A stretch of DNA of 64,000 bases. It comes from Flavobacterium xinjiangense. Its GTDB lineage: Bacteria > Bacteroidota > Bacteroidia > Flavobacteriales > Flavobacteriaceae. Below are positions 9,337 to 19,700 of the stretch, piece by piece (the first letter of the stretch is position 1; each line of letters starts with the position of its first letter). Location: contig NZ_FRCL01000001.1 in the NCBI RefSeq assembly GCF_900142885.1, positions 1-64,000 of the forward strand, in the 5' to 3' direction. Below the pieces are notes generated by a model. It made no database searches. It had not been told where the DNA came from and saw nothing but the letters and a program-made list of their open reading frames with translations. Made by a program: the position numbers and the translations under genes.

Positions 9337-10290
9337 TTACATCAGCTTCTGAATAATAACTTCTTCGGTAATTCCTTCGGCATCAGCTTTATAATTTTTG
9401 ATAATTCTATGACGCAAAATTCCTGTAGCCACAGCTTTTACATCCTCGATATCCGGTGAAAATTTACCATTAAAAGCAGCATTGGCTTTGGCTGCCAAAA
9501 TTAAATTTTGCGAAGCTCGAGGTCCGGCTCCCCAATCTAAATAATTCTTTACGAATTCGTTTGAAAGCGGATTATCCGGCCTTGTTTTACTCACCAACGT
9601 AACAGCATATTCAATGACATTATCCGCCACTGGTATCCTGCGAATCAATTGTTGAAAATCAATGATCTCTTGCGCCGTAAATAATGGATTTATGGTATTA
9701 TTTAGGTCTGAGGTCGTTCGTTTTACAACCTGTACTTCTTCAGCAAACGATGGATACTCGAGTTTTATGGCAAACATAAATCGGTCTAACTGCGCCTCAG
9801 GTAAGGGATAAGTTCCCTCCTGTTCAATTGGGTTTTGAGTGGCCAAAACAAAGTAAGGCAAATCTAATTTATAATTCTCCCCAGCAATAGTAACGGAACG
9901 TTCCTGCATGGCTTCAAGCAAAGCAGCTTGTGTTTTTGGGGGTGTTCTGTTTATTTCATCCGCCAGAATAATATTCGAAAAAACAGGTCCTTTTATAAAT
10001 TTGAATCGGCGATTTTCATCTAATATTTCACTTCCTAAAATATCCGATGGCATCAAATCAGGCGTAAATTGAATCCTTTTAAAATCAAGTCCTAAGGCTT
10101 GCGCCAAAGTATTTACCATAAGTGTTTTTGCCAATCCTGGAACTCCTACTAAAAGCGCATGACCCCCAGAAAAAATACAAAGTAAAATTTGATCTACCAC
10201 GGCATCCTGACCTACAATGATTTTTGCTATTTCGTTTTTTAGTTCATTCCTTTTTTGAACTAAATTATGTATTGCAGCTACGTCAGACAT
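9337..10290 (-). CDS. MoxR-family AAA+ ATPase
   Basis: 317 residues. Walker A is GVPGLAKT (residues 49-56), Walker B IILADE (107-112), followed by the MoxR-typical INRTPPKTQAALLEAMQE and, later, the LATQNPIEQEGTYPLPEAQLDRF sensor/arginine-finger region; the C-terminal lid domain is complete. MoxR ATPases act as chaperones that insert cofactors or activate partner proteins, usually with VWA-domain proteins encoded next door (BatA/BatB, DUF58). Here no such partner is adjacent: the upstream neighbour is a PpiC foldase with its own terminator. The partner is therefore unknown. It is distinct from the NorQ-type ATPase at the end of the window. Confidence 0.92.
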   Translation of the reverse strand: MSDVAAIHNLVQKRNELKNEIAKIIVGQDAVVDQILLCIFSGGHALLVGVPGLAKTLMVNTLAQALGLDFKRIQFTPDLMPSDILGSEILDENRRFKFIKGPVFSNIILADEINRTPPKTQAALLEAMQERSVTIAGENYKLDLPYFVLATQNPIEQEGTYPLPEAQLDRFMFAIKLEYPSFAEEVQVVKRTTSDLNNTINPLFTAQEIIDFQQLIRRIPVADNVIEYAVTLVSKTRPDNPLSNEFVKNYLDWGAGPRASQNLILAAKANAAFNGKFSPDIEDVKAVATGILRHRIIKNYKADAEGITEEVIIQKLM

Positions 10291-10312
10291 TTTCGACTGT
10301 TTATTAAATTAA

Positions 10313-10356
10313 AAAAAGAGTTAGCGATATGAATTCATAAAGCTAACTCTTTTTAT
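10313..10356 (-). terminator. Terminator of the PpiC foldase gene
   Basis: Inverted repeat AAAGAGTTAGC / GCTAACTCTTT with a loop of about 15 bases and flanking A and T runs, about 15 bases beyond the stop codon at 10371. Confidence 0.85.
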
Positions 10357-10370
10357 TTATTTTATAAAAA

Positions 10371-11777
10371 TTATTTTTTCAACCAATTGTTCGTGAAAGC
10401 ACAATCTCTGTATTCTCCAATAACTTTAACGTACGTTCCTTTAATTTTCTCGTCAAACCATTTACCTATGGTTTTAATTTGTTTTTCCTTCAATGCCAAT
10501 TCTTTTATTTTGATATAATCTTTGGCGTAATCAGCAGTGTGCTCGTCTATTCTATTCGTTACAGTAATTAATTTGTATTTTTTCTTGCCTTGTTCGTCTT
10601 CCAATAATGGCAAAGAAACTTCCCCTTCTTTCAAATTTGAAACCTGACTATATAAACTAGGATCCATTTTAGTCAATTCAAAACGAGTATCTTGTGTTTT
10701 AGGATTGATTAATGCTCCTCCGTTTACTTTGGTTTCTTTTTCGTCTGACATAGATCTTGCCGCTTCCGCAAAAGTAACTTCCTTGCTTTCAATCTTTTTT
10801 CTGATTAATTCAATTTTCTCCTTGGCTTCTTTCATAGAAGCTTCAGTAACAGATGGCGTCAATAATATATGACGTAATTCAACTTCCTGTCCTTTAATTT
10901 TTTCTACATAAATAATATGAAAACCAAAAGATGTTTCAAACGGTGCCGAAATTTCTCCTTCTGCCAAACTAAAGGCAACGTCTTTAAACTCTTTTACAAA
11001 TGGGGTTCTGCGATTCATCTTGTAATATCCTCCATTTGTACTAGAACCGGGATCTTGAGAATACAGAACTGCTTTTGTAGCAAAACTAGCTCCTTCCTGG
11101 CATTCTTTTTTAAAGCCATTTAATTTATCAATAACTAATTGCTTGTCAGCATCAGATACTTTTGGAGTCACAATAATTTGTGCTACTTCCATTTCTGCCC
11201 CAAAAAGAGGAAGTTCAGCAGTAGGAATCTTTTTGAAAAAATTACGAACTTCTTCTGGCGTAATTTCAACTTCATCTACTATCTTTTTTTGCATTTCTGA
11301 AGTCAACTTCTGTTCCTTTAAGATATCAAAGAAGTAAGTTCTAAACTCTTCTTCATTATTCTTCTTGTAATACTTCACTACTTTTTCAAGAGATCCTAAT
11401 TGCTCCGTCATATAGTTCAATCGATCATCCATCATCCCTTTTATTTCTGAATCGGTAACCTTGACACTATCCTGAACTGCTTGATGCGCATACAATTTAT
11501 CCTCCATTAGTTTTCCTAACATTTGACATCTCGTAATGTCTTTTACGGAATTCCCTTGACTTGATAATTCTAAATAAGATTTGTCAATATCTGAATCTAA
11601 AATAATATAATCTCCAATTGTAGCAATAACACCATCAATTTTTTGCTTTTGATTGGACTGTATTTTTTTAGTAGCAACAACTGCACTGTCTTTAATAATT
11701 TCTTGCGCGTTTGTAATCGCACTTGAAAACACTAAAAGAAAAAAAGTTAGTGCAATTTTATTGTTTATGAATCTCAT
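10371..11777 (-). CDS. Periplasmic peptidyl-prolyl cis-trans isomerase (SurA-like, two PpiC domains)
   Basis: I place the start at 11777 (MRFINNK...), which gives a normal signal peptide ending at ITNAQE; an in-frame ATG 21 bases upstream would add seven residues. About 468 residues. The N-terminal SurA-like part (GVIATIGDYIILDSDIDKS, then helices) is followed by two parvulin domains, roughly residues 190-295 (AQIIVTP ... FETSFGFHIIYVEKI) and 295-410 (RHILLTP ... LPLLEDEQGKKKYKLITV). The second ends imperfectly and may be inactive. The protein should assist folding of outer-membrane proteins. The flavobacterial layout and length fit a SurA homologue; I did not give a symbol because orthology is not proven. 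Confidence 0.88.
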   Translation of the reverse strand: MRFINNKIALTFFLLVFSSAITNAQEIIKDSAVVATKKIQSNQKQKIDGVIATIGDYIILDSDIDKSYLELSSQGNSVKDITRCQMLGKLMEDKLYAHQAVQDSVKVTDSEIKGMMDDRLNYMTEQLGSLEKVVKYYKKNNEEEFRTYFFDILKEQKLTSEMQKKIVDEVEITPEEVRNFFKKIPTAELPLFGAEMEVAQIIVTPKVSDADKQLVIDKLNGFKKECQEGASFATKAVLYSQDPGSSTNGGYYKMNRRTPFVKEFKDVAFSLAEGEISAPFETSFGFHIIYVEKIKGQEVELRHILLTPSVTEASMKEAKEKIELIRKKIESKEVTFAEAARSMSDEKETKVNGGALINPKTQDTRFELTKMDPSLYSQVSNLKEGEVSLPLLEDEQGKKKYKLITVTNRIDEHTADYAKDYIKIKELALKEKQIKTIGKWFDEKIKGTYVKVIGEYRDCAFTNNWLKK

Positions 11778-11798
11778 TTGTACTGTTTTTAATGGCAT

Positions 11799-12567
11799 TT
11801 TTATGATTTATTATTAGCGTAATGTGTCGTTATTTTTCTATTTAAATTTATTTCAAAAAGAATCAGGCAATTTTGCCCAAATATACACTTTAAGAATCAA
11901 GAAATGAATTGAATTTTTATTGAAAATACTTATATTTCTTTAAATTTAAAACCAACAAAAATAACAATTCAATTACATAATACAAGTTTCCTTTGTAGTA
12001 TTAACAAAAATTTGTAAAACGCATTAATTTATTAGTTTAAATACCTCTAGAAAGCCAAATTACTTTCCGTACTATCTTAATTAAAACAAATAAAAAGAAC
12101 TAAACTGCATTAAAAATCTGCTATCTTTAAAACAACCCAACCACTATTTTATGCGTTTTTAGAATTGAAGACCATATTACATTTTAACTTTATCCTAATA
12201 ATTTATCTTTTGAATTAAAGTGCCACTACTTATTATTAAATATCCCTAATTTAAAATCCCTAAAATCCTCATTTTAGGATACATTTTAAAAAAGTTCTCA
12301 ACACTATAACGTTTTCGTAGAAAAGATTACAGCAGTCAATGTAGGAAGTGTTACTATTTATATAAATTAGCTAAATGATTGACTATTTTATTAAAAATCA
12401 ACACTAAAATTAAATTAAAATTATTTTTTTGGTATATTTTTTTTGATTTTAATATAAATTTCGTTTGCCGTGTATTTAATACGGTAACTCATTAAAAAAA
12501 ACATTCCATACTATTTATTAATTTACCATTAACCCAATCTATTACCTAACCTATAATTATTAAGTTT
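11799..12567. other. Intergenic region between divergent foldase and amylase genes
   Basis: About 770 bases, very AT-rich, between two divergently transcribed genes, so it must contain both promoters. A weak candidate for the amylase promoter is a TTTG near 12428 with TAAATTTC near 12456, one base off the -7 consensus and with long spacing. No ORF, tRNA or strong hairpin was recognised. Confidence 0.5.
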
Positions 12568-14010
12568 ATGAAAAAACCAAATTTTAAAATTTATGCATTA
12601 GCGGCATTACTTGTTGGCTTTTATTCGTGTAATTCAAACGATGAAGTAGTCACAAATTCGGCTGCTGCAGCTTCGCAATTTAAAATAATCAACGTAACCC
12701 ATCACGATGGACATCCATTCAGCACAGGAAATTCTACTAATTCACCAACTGGGAAGTACGTTGCAAATCCTGGAGGAGGCGTTATGATGCAAGCATTTTA
12801 TTGGGATGTTCCTGCTGGCGGAACTTGGTGGAATACAGTAGGTACAAAAGTAACCGAATGGTCAAATGCTGGCATTGGATCTGTGTGGTTACCTCCAGTT
12901 TCAAAAGCTCAAAACGGAGCATTTTCTATGGGATATGACCCTACCGATTATTTTGATTTTGGCGATTTTAATCAGAATGGCTCAATTGAAACACGTTTTG
13001 GTTCTAAAACAGAATTGGTTAGTTTAATTACTAAAGCGCATACTGAAAATATGCAAGTGTATGCTGATATCGTTATTAACCACAACAGTGGAGGACAGTT
13101 AGAAAACAATCCTTTTACAGGAACACAAACGTACACTAATTTTACTGGCGTAGCCTCAGGAAAATTCCCAAGAACGAGCGCAGATTTTTATAAAAATTCT
13201 TATGCTAATAATGATGAGGGAGCTTTTGGAGGTTTTCCAGATTTAGCACATGTTGTCCCTAATGTTCAGAACTGGCTGTGGCTAAGAGCGGACGGCGTGG
13301 GTAAATACTATAAAAATACGATGAAATTTGATGGATGGAGATTTGATTACGTAAAAGGTTTTGGCCCATGGGTTATTAACAATTGGAATGCAAACGTCGG
13401 TGGTTTCTCAGTTGGAGAATACTGGGATTCTAACGTAAACACTTTAGAGTGGTGGGCAAATAATGCCAACAGCTCTGTATTTGATTTTGCTTGTTATTAC
13501 AAAATGAACGACGCTTTTGACGGTAATAATCTTGCTCTTTTGAATGACGACATGATGTGGAAAAGAAACCCGTACAAAGCGGTTACTTTCGTTACTAATC
13601 ATGACACAGATGAAATATGGAAAAAAGAATTGGCTTATGCTTATATTCTAACGCATGAAGGCTATCCAACTATTTTCTACAGAGATTATGAAGAATGGTT
13701 GAATAAAACAAAAATGAACAACCTAATTTGGATCCATAATAATAAAGCGACCGGAACAACTTCGATTTTATATGCAGATAACGATGAATATGTTGCACGA
13801 AGAAACGGATACAATGGAAATCCTGGATTAGTATTGTACATAAACAATTCATCCGTTTGGCAAGAAAGATGGATTCAAACGAATTGGACCAATGCACAAA
13901 TTAAAGATTTTACTGGTAATTCGACTTGGATTCCTACAACACAAGCAGACAAATGGGTAAAAATCCAGTGCCCACCAAATGGATATTCTGTTTGGTCAAT
14001 CAACATGTAA
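12568..14010 (+). CDS. Surface lipoprotein alpha-amylase, GH13, Thermococcales-like subfamily
   Basis: 480 residues. A lipoprotein signal ends at Cys21 (VGFYSC), followed by a short linker. The catalytic barrel shows the GH13 signatures: DIVINHN (residues 167-173), GWRFDYVKGFG with nucleophile Asp260, GEYWD with acid/base Glu284, and FVTNHDTD with Asp346. Stretches such as GGVMMQAFYWDVP, GYDPTDYFD, FDGWRFDYVKG, YKAVTFV.NHDTD and PTIFYRD.EEWLNK read almost like the alpha-amylases of Pyrococcus and Thermococcus (GH13_7) rather than the SusG type. The enzyme should endo-hydrolyse alpha-1,4 glucans at the cell surface. There is no SusC/SusD partner beside it; the pair at 42099-46714 is 28 kb away. 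Confidence 0.92.
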   Translation: MKKPNFKIYALAALLVGFYSCNSNDEVVTNSAAAASQFKIINVTHHDGHPFSTGNSTNSPTGKYVANPGGGVMMQAFYWDVPAGGTWWNTVGTKVTEWSNAGIGSVWLPPVSKAQNGAFSMGYDPTDYFDFGDFNQNGSIETRFGSKTELVSLITKAHTENMQVYADIVINHNSGGQLENNPFTGTQTYTNFTGVASGKFPRTSADFYKNSYANNDEGAFGGFPDLAHVVPNVQNWLWLRADGVGKYYKNTMKFDGWRFDYVKGFGPWVINNWNANVGGFSVGEYWDSNVNTLEWWANNANSSVFDFACYYKMNDAFDGNNLALLNDDMMWKRNPYKAVTFVTNHDTDEIWKKELAYAYILTHEGYPTIFYRDYEEWLNKTKMNNLIWIHNNKATGTTSILYADNDEYVARRNGYNGNPGLVLYINNSSVWQERWIQTNWTNAQIKDFTGNSTWIPTTQADKWVKIQCPPNGYSVWSINM

Positions 14011-14025
14011 AATACAAATACTATA

Positions 14026-14055
14026 GAGGCTGTCTAAAAAGACAGCCTCTTTTCA
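14026..14055 (+). terminator. Terminator of the amylase gene
   Basis: Perfect stem GAGGCTGTC / GACAGCCTC with a 6-base loop followed by TTTT, 16 bases after the stop codon. Confidence 0.92.
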
Positions 14056-14172
14056 ATTGGTCAAAAAACATTAAAAATACTACGATTGCTTAAAGGCTTC
14101 CTCAAATCCCTCTTCCAAATTCACATAATCAATTAAGAGTACACTATTTTTTTATTTGGCATTTATAAATAG

Positions 14173-14180
14173 TACTTTTG
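14173..14180 (+). promoter_or_regulatory. -7 box for prfC
   Basis: TACTTTTG matches TAnnTTTG. A TTTG lies 14 bases upstream, closer than usual, so only the -7 element is firm. Expected leader is about 12-15 bases. Confidence 0.55.
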
Positions 14181-14199
14181 CAGACTATTTATATTATAC

Positions 14200-15789
14200 A
14201 TGAGCTTTTTAAAAGAAATACAACGTAGAAGAACTTTCGGGATTATCTCACATCCTGATGCCGGAAAAACAACACTTACTGAAAAACTCCTCCTTTTTGG
14301 TGGCGCTATTCAAGAAGCGGGTGCAGTAAAAAATAATAAAATCAAAAAAGGCGCTACCAGTGACTTTATGGAAATTGAACGTCAAAGAGGAATTTCGGTT
14401 TCTACTTCTGTTTTGGCCTTCAATTATAAAAACAAAAAGATAAACATTCTCGATACCCCAGGACACAAGGATTTTGCAGAGGACACTTTTAGAACTTTAA
14501 CTGCTGTTGACAGCGTTATTGTTGTAATTGATGTTGCCAAAGGTGTTGAGGAACAAACAGAAAAATTAGTTGCTGTTTGTCGATTGCGTAAAATTCCAAT
14601 AATCGTATTTATCAATAAATTAGACCGAGAGGGAAAAGATGCTTTTGACCTAATGGACGAAGTGGAACAAAAACTGGGCTTAACAGTTACTCCTCTAAGT
14701 TTTCCAATAGGAATGGGCTATGATTTTCAAGGAATTTACAACCTTTGGGAACAAAACATCAACATATTTAGCGGTGATAGCCGCAAGAATATAGAGGAAA
14801 CTATCGCTTTTTCTGATGTTAAAAATCCAGAGTTAGAAAAAATTATTGGCGAAAAACCTGCTGATAAATTGCGTGAAGAATTAGAGTTAATAGACGAAGT
14901 ATATCCAAAATTTGACCGTCAGGATTATTTAGATGGAAAATTACAGCCCGTATTTTTTGGTTCGGCTTTAAATAATTTTGGAGTGAGAGAATTATTGGAT
15001 TGTTTCGTGGAAATTGCACCATCACCAAGACCAAAAGAATCAGAAACTCGATTAGTAGATCCAAAAGAAGAAAAAATGACAGGATTTGTTTTTAAGATCC
15101 ACGCCAATATGGATCCAAAACACAGAGACCGTCTGGCCTTTATTAAAATTGTATCAGGGACTTTTGAAAGAAACAAGCCATACTATCACGTTCGCCAAAA
15201 AAAGAATTTAAAATTCTCCAGTCCAAACGCTTTCTTTGCTGAAAAGAAAGAAATTGTAGATATCTCTTATCCTGGTGATATCGTAGGTTTACACGATACA
15301 GGAAATTTCAAAATTGGGGACACTTTAACTGAAGGTGAAATCATGAGTTTCAAAGGAATTCCTAGTTTCTCTCCAGAGCATTTCAGATACATCAACAACG
15401 CTGATCCGATGAAAGCTAAACAGCTCGACAAAGGAATTGATCAGTTGATGGATGAAGGTGTTGCTCAGTTATTTACGTTAGAAATGAATAATCGAAAAAT
15501 CATTGGAACTGTTGGTGCACTTCAATATGAAGTTATCCAATACCGTTTGGAACATGAATACGGTGCAAAATGTACGTATGAAAATTTCCCGGTACACAAA
15601 GCATGCTGGGTAAAACCTAACGATCCAAAAAGTGATGAGTTTAAAGAATTTAGAAGAATCAAACAAAAATTCTTGGCGCATGATAAATACGGACAATTAG
15701 TGTTTTTAGCCGATTCTGATTTTACAATTCAAATGACACAAAATAAATATCCAAATGTTAAATTATATTTCACATCGGAGTTTGAGTAA
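14200..15789 (+). CDS. prfC: Peptide chain release factor 3
   Basis: 529 residues, full length. It is the GTPase that removes release factors 1 and 2 from the ribosome after termination. G1 is HPDAGKTT (residues 18-25), G3 DTPGHKDF (from Asp85), G4 NKLD (139-142). The stretch GATSDFMEIERQRGISV, with the RF3-type switch, and the C-terminal GALQYEVIQYRLEHEYGAKC distinguish it from EF-G and TypA. Monocistronic, with its own promoter and terminator. Confidence 0.96.
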   Translation: MSFLKEIQRRRTFGIISHPDAGKTTLTEKLLLFGGAIQEAGAVKNNKIKKGATSDFMEIERQRGISVSTSVLAFNYKNKKINILDTPGHKDFAEDTFRTLTAVDSVIVVIDVAKGVEEQTEKLVAVCRLRKIPIIVFINKLDREGKDAFDLMDEVEQKLGLTVTPLSFPIGMGYDFQGIYNLWEQNINIFSGDSRKNIEETIAFSDVKNPELEKIIGEKPADKLREELELIDEVYPKFDRQDYLDGKLQPVFFGSALNNFGVRELLDCFVEIAPSPRPKESETRLVDPKEEKMTGFVFKIHANMDPKHRDRLAFIKIVSGTFERNKPYYHVRQKKNLKFSSPNAFFAEKKEIVDISYPGDIVGLHDTGNFKIGDTLTEGEIMSFKGIPSFSPEHFRYINNADPMKAKQLDKGIDQLMDEGVAQLFTLEMNNRKIIGTVGALQYEVIQYRLEHEYGAKCTYENFPVHKACWVKPNDPKSDEFKEFRRIKQKFLAHDKYGQLVFLADSDFTIQMTQNKYPNVKLYFTSEFE

Positions 15790-15811
15790 TTTTCAAAATA
15801 CTATTTCATAA

Positions 15812-15848
15812 AAAAAACGCTAATTATTCAATTAGCGTTTTTTTTTAT
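15812..15848 (+). terminator. Terminator shared by prfC and the convergent small gene
   Basis: Stem AACGCTAATT / AATTAGCGTT around a 4-base loop, with a T run downstream and an A run upstream, so it can end transcripts from both sides. Confidence 0.9.
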
Positions 15849-15871
15849 GTTTGGTTATTTATAATCTTAAT

Positions 15872-16225
15872 TTATGCAATCGTACTTTCTAAATTGATGG
15901 CTTTTTTCAAAAAGGCTTTAATTAACAAACGATTTGGAGCCATTCCAGAAGTCATTATTTGTTTTTTAGCATTAGAAGTTTCAGTTGAAATAGTTCTGTT
16001 AGGATCTTGTTTTGATCCCATAAACCAAAGAACAAAATTTATGTTTGAAGAAACCGAAGTGTTTTCTTGTTTTGCAATAGTGTTACCTTCAATTGTATTA
16101 TTCACAACTTCATTTTTTTCTGCAGTTTGACCAAAAACAGAAACATTACAAAACAAAGCAAAGATTACCACTATTAAAATAGTTGTGATTTTAGTATTCT
16201 TGTCTTGCTTAGAAAAGTTGTTCAT
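15872..16225 (-). CDS. Small exported protein of unknown function
   Basis: 117 residues that I do not recognise. A charged N-terminus (residues 1-12) and a hydrophobic segment (13-30) ending at VFGQT give a signal peptide. The mature part is polar, Asn/Thr/Glu-rich to about residue 60, then has INFVLWFMGSKQDPNRT and a basic C-terminal half containing MAPNRLLIKAFLKKAINLES. I prefer this frame over the overlapping plus-strand ORF because it has a signal peptide and ends next to a bidirectional terminator. No enzymatic motif is visible. Confidence 0.65.
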   Translation of the reverse strand: MNNFSKQDKNTKITTILIVVIFALFCNVSVFGQTAEKNEVVNNTIEGNTIAKQENTSVSSNINFVLWFMGSKQDPNRTISTETSNAKKQIMTSGMAPNRLLIKAFLKKAINLESTIA

Positions 16226-16417
16226 AAGATAATTCTTTTATAGAGGATAACTTTATTCCCTATTCTTGAGCTAAACTATATCTTTAAAATAGCAGTAAAA
16301 AATATTTTCGATTAACGGCTTCTTTATCGGTTAAACGACGAAATCACAATTCTTTTTGGTTAGTGCATATCGATGTATTCCTTCAAATCAAAAAATAACA
16401 AAAAAATTTACACAAAA

Positions 16418-16445
16418 AAAAGGCTCCATTTCTGGAGCCTTTTCT
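16418..16445 (-). terminator. Terminator at the end of the rpoBC operon
   Basis: Stem AAAAGGCTCCA / TGGAGCCTTTT with a 4-base loop and an 8-base T run on the minus strand, 16 bases beyond the DUF3467 stop codon. It closes the long secE-to-rpoC transcription block. Confidence 0.9.
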
Positions 16446-16460
16446 ACAATTCTATTACAA

Positions 16461-16772
16461 TTAAGCCTGACCTGCAGGACCAAAATTAAGAGGAATTGAA
16501 GGTTGTTCACTGTCTTTTATTTCGCCATGAGCGACTTCAAAACGGTGAATGTTTTCTCCAATGGCCTTCAATAATCTTTTGGCGTGTTGCGGCGTCAAGA
16601 CAATTCTTGATTTTACTTTAGCCTTAGGAATACCCGGCATAATACTTACAAAATCTAAAACAAATTCTGAAGAAGAATGATTAATTATTGCCAAGTTGGA
16701 ATAAATTCCTTCCGCAATTTTTTCGTCCAACTCAATGTTGATTTGCTCCTGTTGTTGATTAGAATTACTCAT
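16461..16772 (-). CDS. DUF3467 family protein, last gene of the rpoBC operon
   Basis: 103 residues. The core INIELDEKIAEGIYSNLAIINHSSSEFVLDF and the following SRIVLTPQHAKRLLKAIGENIHRFE are the DUF3467 pattern. It starts 3 bases after the rpoC stop codon, so it is translated from the same mRNA as RNA polymerase. No function is established that I know of. Constant linkage to rpoC suggests a role around transcription, but this is inference. Soluble, no signal peptide. Confidence 0.88.
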   Translation of the reverse strand: MSNSNQQQEQINIELDEKIAEGIYSNLAIINHSSSEFVLDFVSIMPGIPKAKVKSRIVLTPQHAKRLLKAIGENIHRFEVAHGEIKDSEQPSIPLNFGPAGQA

Positions 16773-16775
16773 ACC

Positions 16776-19700
16776 TTAATAAATATATTCTTCTTTATTG
16801 GCCATCATGTCATTATAATCTTCTTTTGAACCTACAATTGTATTGTCATATTCTCTCATACCAGTTCCGGCTGGGATTCTATGTCCTACAATTACATTTT
16901 CTTTCAATCCTTCTAAGTAATCGATTTTACCTGCAACAGCAGCTTCATTCAATACTTTAGTAGTTTCTTGGAACGATGCAGCAGAGATAAACGATTTAGT
17001 TTGAAGCGATGCTCTTGTAATACCTTGTAAAACAGGTGTTGCAGTTGCAGTAACAACATCACGAGCCACAACAAGATTTTTATCTGTACGTTTCAATAAA
17101 GAGTTTTCATCACGCAATTCACGAGGCGTAATAATTTGTCCTTCTTTTAATGCACTAGAATCTCCAGCGTCTTCAACCACTTTCATACCATACAATTTAT
17201 CATTTTGAACGATAAAGTCCTTAGTGTGAATTAATTGATCTTCTAAGAATAAAGTATCACCTGGATCTTGTACTCTTACTTTACGCATCATTTGACGTAT
17301 TACTACTTCAAAGTGTTTGTCGTTAATTTTTACCCCTTGCAAACGGTATACTTCTTGAATTTCATTAACTAAGTACTGTTGAACAGCAGCTGGTCCTTGA
17401 ATTCTTAAAATGTCATCCGGAGTAATCGCTCCATCAGATAAAGGCACCCCTGCTCTTACGAAGTCATTTTCCTGAACTAGAATTTGGCTTGATAATTTAA
17501 CCAAGTATTTTCTAACATCACCAAATTTAGATTCGATAACGATCTCACGGTTACCTCTTTTGATTTTTCCAAAAGAAACAACACCATCAATCTCAGAAAC
17601 AACAGCTGGATTTGAAGGATTACGAGCTTCTAACAACTCTGTAATTCTTGGTAAACCTCCTGTAATATCTCCTGATTTAGAAGAACGACGAGGAATTTTC
17701 ACCAATACTTTACCTGCTTTAATTTTCTCCCCGTTTTCAACCATCAAGTGGGCTCCAACTGGTAAGTTGTAAGAACGAATCAATTCATTGTCTTTACCGT
17801 AAACCAATAAAGTTGGAATTAATTTTTTAGCTCTAGATTCAGAAATTACTTTTTCTTGGAAACCAGTTTGCTCATCAATTTCAACCATATATGATTGACC
17901 TTGCTCTAATTCTTCGTAAGCAATTTTACCGGTAAATTCAGAAACGATAACTCCATTATATGGATCCCATTTACAAATCACATCTCCTTTAACAACAGAT
18001 TGACCGTCTTTAACGAAGATACTAGAACCGTAAGGGATATTATTAGTACTTAATAAAATACCTGTTCTTTCATCAATTAATTTTAACTCAGTAGAACGAG
18101 ATACTACAATATCAACTGCATTACCTTCGCTATCTTCACCTTTAACAGTTTTTAAATCTTCGATTTCAAGTTTACCATTAAATTTCGTAATGATGCTTGA
18201 TTCTTCAGATATACCACCCGCAACCCCTCCAACGTGGAATGTACGTAATGTCAACTGTGTACCAGGCTCTCCAATAGACTGTGCTGCAATAACACCAACA
18301 GCTTCTCCTCTTTGAGTCATTTTTCCGGTAGCTAAATTTCTACCGTAACATTTAGCACAAATTCCTTTCAATGCTTCACAAACAAGAGGCGAACGAACTT
18401 CCACTTTCTCAATTGGAGAAGCTTCAATTTGTTTCATTAATGCCTCAGTGATTTGCTCACCTGAACGAACTAGTACATCATTATTTAAAGGATTAATTAC
18501 GTCTTGCAATGCAACACGTCCTAAAATTCTTTCTCCTAAAGTTTCAACTATTTCTTCATTCTTTTTCAATGCTGATACTTCAACACCTCTAAGAGTACCA
18601 CAATCATCAATGTTTACAATAACATCTTGAGACACATCATGTAGCCTTCTTGTTAAATATCCTGCATCGGCCGTTTTCAAAGCCGTATCCGCAAGACCTT
18701 TACGCGCACCGTGAGTAGAGATAAAGTACTCAAGGATAGAAAGACCTTCTTTAAAGTTAGAAAGAATCGGGTTTTCAATAATTTCACCACCACCAGCAGT
18801 AGATTTTTTTGGCTTAGCCATCAAACCACGCATACCAGTTAACTGACGAATTTGTTCTTTGGAACCCCTTGCTCCAGAATCAAGCATCATATACACCGAG
18901 TTGAAACCTTGTTGGTCTTCTCTAATGTTTTTCATTGCTAATTCTGTCAATTGAGCATTTGCTGAAGTCCATACATCAATAACTTGGTTGTAACGTTCGT
19001 TATTAGTAATAAGACCCATGTTATAATTTACAGAAATTCCTTGAACTTGTTCTCTGGCATCTGCAATTAATTTTGGTTTTTGATCTGGAATTCTAATATC
19101 ACCAAGAGAGAATGACAATCCACCTTTGAAGGCAAATTTGTAACCCATATCTTTCATGTTATCCAAGAAAGCCGCAGTTGTAGGTACATCGGTAGCGCTT
19201 AAAACGTGTCCGATAATATCTCTAAGGTTTTTCTTAGTCAATACATCATTGATATATCCAGCTGCTTCAGGTACTACTTCATTAAATAATACACGACCAG
19301 CAGTAGTTTTAATAATTTGGTAAACTAAGTCACCAGCTTCATTAAAATGTTTTGCTCTAATTTTCACAGAAGCATTCAATTCTAATCTACCTTCATTCAA
19401 AGCAATATTTACTTCTTCAGCAGAATAAAAAGTGATTCCTTCTCCTAAAATTTTAAGCTCAGGCGTAGATAAACGTTCTTTGGTCATATAGTATAGACCC
19501 AAGACCATATCCTGAGAAGGTACCGTAATTGGAGCACCATTTGCAGGATTCAGAATGTTGTGAGAACCCAACATTAATAGTTGTGCTTCCAAAATAGCTT
19601 CTGGTCCTAAAGGCAAGTGAACTGCCATTTGATCCCCATCAAAATCCGCATTAAATGCAGTACAAACTAAAGGGTGCAATTGGATTGCTTTTCCTTCAAT

